Source of the DNA: CAZJRB01 sp964547995
GTDB taxonomy: Bacteria; Planctomycetota; Planctomycetia; Pirellulales; Thermoguttaceae
Assembly (NCBI GenBank): GCA_964547995.1
Contig: CAZJRB010000014.1
Span: 1-64,000, forward strand
DNA: 64,000 nucleotides
Direction of reading: 5' to 3'
The notes under the pieces are model-generated. The model did no database searches and was not told the origin of the DNA. It worked only from the letters and a program-made list of their open reading frames with translations. Within the stretch, counting starts at the first letter, position 1, and each line of letters begins with the position of its first letter. This document shows positions 61,697-64,000 of this stretch, one piece after another. Position numbers and translations under genes: made by a program.

Positions 61697-64000
61697 TTAA
61701 CCGCTCGGCATTGTCCCGTGGGGGTGCAACGGCTGATTGGCCACGTGGAGCCACCTGCGGTGCCGGGCGCGGGCTACCGGGTGGTGGAGCCCGAGTTTCA
61801 CGAAATCCTGGAGGAACATCCAGGCGATGCAATAGACCCAGACCATGGCGATCACCTGCCATGAAATCGGCTCGACCAGCCAGCCGAACAGGCACATGAA
61901 GACGGCGAATATCTGCGTGACCACGATCGCACTGAAAAGTTGCCAGGACGGAAACGGCCGTGCCAGGCAGAATTTCTTGGTCCGCGTCACAAACAGCAGC
62001 AGATGGCCGCCGACGACCAGCCGCAGGAAGATCATCGTCTGCACCTGGGCCTTGGCCCGCTCGGGGTCCGCATCCGTCGGCAGGAACTCCCCGATGCCAT
62101 ACCGGTCGAGTGCCGCACGCCAGATATCGCTATTGAGGTACTCCCATCCGACCATCAGCAACGCAAAGCTTTCGGCCAGGGCGAGCATCCCAAAAACGCT
62201 TGATATCGACAGAACCCGGTACATGTTCCACCGGACCGGTTTCCGGTCGATCCGCGTGTTGTCGTAGGCGATCGTCATGATCGGGATGTCGTCCAACAGG
62301 GCCAGGACGATAATCATGATCGCCGTCAGCGGACGGAACTGGAAGATGACCGTCGCCAGGACGACGAAAAACATGATGTTCACGGTCATGGCGATGCGGT
62401 AGACGGTGTAGCTCATCATCCGTTCGAAGATCTGGCGTGCCTGTTCGATTGCGGTGATGATGACGGAGAGTCCGGGCGCGGTGAGTATCAGCGCGGCGGC
62501 GGCCCGGGCGGCATCGGTCGCGCCGGAGACGGCCACGCCGGTGTCGGCCTGTTTCAGCGCGGGGGCGTCGTTCACGCCGTCGCCGGTCATCGCGACCAGG
62601 TGTCCCCGGTCCTGCAAGGCCTTGACGATGCCGTACTTGTGTTCGGGAAAGACCTGGGCGAAGCCGTCGGCCTTTTCGATCCGCTCGGCGGCGTCGGCGC
62701 TGAGGTGGGCCGGATCGACGCCCTCGCCGAAGAACGCTTCGGCCGGCTGGATGCGGGCGCCCATCCCGAGCTGGCCGGAGATTTCGCTGCCGATCGCCAC
62801 GTTGTCGCCGGTGACCATTTTGACGTCGAGTCCGTGGCCCTTGGCCTGGGCGATCGTCTCGGCCGAATCGTCCCGCGGCGGATCGAACAGCGGCAGAATG
62901 CCGAGAAACTCCCACGACTCGCCGGACGATTGGGCCACGCCGAGCGTGCGGTAGCCCTTTGACGCCATCTCGTGGACCACCTCGTTGGCCTTCGCGGCGG
63001 TCGCTTCATCCACACCGCACATGCCGAGAATGACCTGCGGGGCCCCTTTCGTGTACTTCACGGTCTTGCCGTCCGAGGTCGCGACGGTTCCTTCGGTCCG
63101 CTTGCCGACCGGATCGAAGGGCATGAAGCCGGTCTGCTTGTACAGTTGGAGGACGGTCGGATCGGTGAGCCCGCCGATGACGGCCAGGTCGATCGCATCG
63201 TTATTCTCGGCCTTCGATGCCAGCGCCCCGGCGAGGATGCACCCCTGGGCGTCGACCGGCCCGAACGCGACCGGCTCGCCGAGCGTCAGCTCGTTCTTGG
63301 TCAGCGTACCGGTCTTGTCGGAGCAGAGGATGTCGATCCCGGCCATTTCTTCGATGGACTGGAGCCGGGAGACGATCGCCTTGCTCTTCGACAGGGCCAT
63401 CGCCCCGAGTGCCATGGTAACCGAGAGCACGGCCGGCATGGCAACGGGAATCGACGCGATCACCAGGATTAACACGAACTGGGCCAGCTCGAGGACGTGC
63501 TCGCCGCGGTGCAGCTCGACGGCGACCAGGACGATACTCAACGCGACGGCGATGACGATCAGAAAATCGCCGATCCGCATAACGGCTTTCTGGAAGTGCG
63601 AAACGGCCCCGGCGCCCTCGACCAGCTTGGCGGTCCGGCCGAAGAAGGTGTTCACACCGGTGCTGGTGACCAGGGCGACCATCTCGCCCTGCTTGGCCAC
63701 CGAACCGGAATAGGCGATGTCGCCGGTCTTTTTGTTCACGGGCAGCGATTCGCCGGTCAAGGCGGCCTGGTCGATGCTGATGTAGTTGCCCTCGATCAAC
63801 TTGGTGTCGGCGGGGACGATATCGCCCAGCCTCAGGCGGATCACGTCGCCGGGCACGAGTTCCTTGGCGACGACTTCCCGCCACGCACCGCCGCGCAGCG
63901 CCCGGGCCGTCAAGGCGAGTTGGTTTTTCAGGGCGTCCAGCGCATTGGCCGCCTTGTGCTCCTCCCAAAACCCGATCACCGCGTTGAATATCAGCAGGAA
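61697..64000 (-). CDS. Plasma-membrane-type proton P-type ATPase, 5' end outside the window
   Basis: At least 767 residues of a P3-type ATPase that pumps protons. The actuator TGES (ALTGESLPVN), phosphorylation site DKTGTLT, the nucleotide-binding KGAPQVIL, and the hinge GDGVNDAPALKQADTGVAV are all present. The membrane helices after the hinge include DDIPIMTIAYDNTRI, characteristic of proton pumps. The frame is open to the window edge (FNAVIGFWEEH), so the start and first helices lie upstream. The C-terminus ends in a basic tail (ARARHRRWLHV). Confidence 0.93.
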   Translation of the reverse strand, partial: FLLIFNAVIGFWEEHKAANALDALKNQLALTARALRGGAWREVVAKELVPGDVIRLRLGDIVPADTKLIEGNYISIDQAALTGESLPVNKKTGDIAYSGSVAKQGEMVALVTSTGVNTFFGRTAKLVEGAGAVSHFQKAVMRIGDFLIVIAVALSIVLVAVELHRGEHVLELAQFVLILVIASIPVAMPAVLSVTMALGAMALSKSKAIVSRLQSIEEMAGIDILCSDKTGTLTKNELTLGEPVAFGPVDAQGCILAGALASKAENNDAIDLAVIGGLTDPTVLQLYKQTGFMPFDPVGKRTEGTVATSDGKTVKYTKGAPQVILGMCGVDEATAAKANEVVHEMASKGYRTLGVAQSSGESWEFLGILPLFDPPRDDSAETIAQAKGHGLDVKMVTGDNVAIGSEISGQLGMGARIQPAEAFFGEGVDPAHLSADAAERIEKADGFAQVFPEHKYGIVKALQDRGHLVAMTGDGVNDAPALKQADTGVAVSGATDAARAAAALILTAPGLSVIITAIEQARQIFERMMSYTVYRIAMTVNIMFFVVLATVIFQFRPLTAIMIIVLALLDDIPIMTIAYDNTRIDRKPVRWNMYRVLSISSVFGMLALAESFALLMVGWEYLNSDIWRAALDRYGIGEFLPTDADPERAKAQVQTMIFLRLVVGGHLLLFVTRTKKFCLARPFPSWQLFSAIVVTQIFAVFMCLFGWLVEPISWQVIAMVWVYCIAWMFLQDFVKLGLHHPVARARHRRWLHVANQPLHPHGTMPSG

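Overview
This is high-GC bacterial chromosome, almost certainly from a planctomycete. The evidence is a tandem array of eight Tat-signal Gfo/Idh/MocA oxidoreductases with typical 'APYVITS' leaders, sulfatases, a DUF4838 protein, an SLRSL-type N-terminus on an LRR/formylglycine-generating-enzyme fusion and on an H-x-DG-type (DUF1559-like) protein, the MoxR-DUF58-BatA-VWA gene order, planctomycete-style Rhs proteins, and many short palindromic repeats scattered between and even inside genes. I saw no rRNA, tRNA or CRISPR array.

Layout. 0-7 kb: a class II aldolase-like protein, an AT-rich nuclease-like ORF, repeat-rich DNA, a lipoprotein and a large secreted DUF4838 protein. 7-14 kb: minus-strand MoxR/DUF58/BatA/VWA operon ending in a small secreted protein. 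14-18.5 kb: plus-strand parvulin, Ser/Thr kinase and TrkH potassium transporter (kinase and trkH overlap by 4 bp), then dprA. 18.5-28.9 kb: mostly minus-strand membrane proteins, lipoproteins, a TPR protein, an M50-like protein, an LRR/FGE fusion, an Agl23-like membrane glycosyltransferase and a HEAT-repeat protein; two plus-strand genes (an AbiU2/HEPN-like protein and a DUF433 antitoxin with a broken toxin) sit among them. 29-42.6 kb: the oxidoreductase array, with two more HEAT-repeat proteins and a GxxExxY gene embedded in its own repeat set. 42.6-46.9 kb: a decayed carbohydrate locus (sulfatase fragment, frameshifted sulfatase, 5'-truncated alpha/alpha-barrel protein). 46.9-53.9 kb: an array of four 5'-truncated rhs segments; three carry different C-terminal domains and each of those is followed by a different small gene. 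54-60 kb: an integrase-type transposase, a truncated glycosyltransferase, a large secreted protein, a diaminopimelate decarboxylase and a truncated aldo/keto reductase. 60-64 kb: a quinone-reductase-like flavoprotein, a SpoIIAA-like protein and a P-type proton ATPase that runs off the window.

How the genes work together. The secreted oxidoreductases, sulfatases, DUF4838 protein and alpha/alpha-barrel fragment together suggest breakdown of sulfated or unusual polysaccharides in the periplasm. The rhs segment looks like a polymorphic-toxin reservoir, with swappable C-terminal tips and candidate immunity genes, that has been cut repeatedly near 'GGGGTCAG' hairpins. The region as a whole shows heavy gene decay and rearrangement around palindromic elements.
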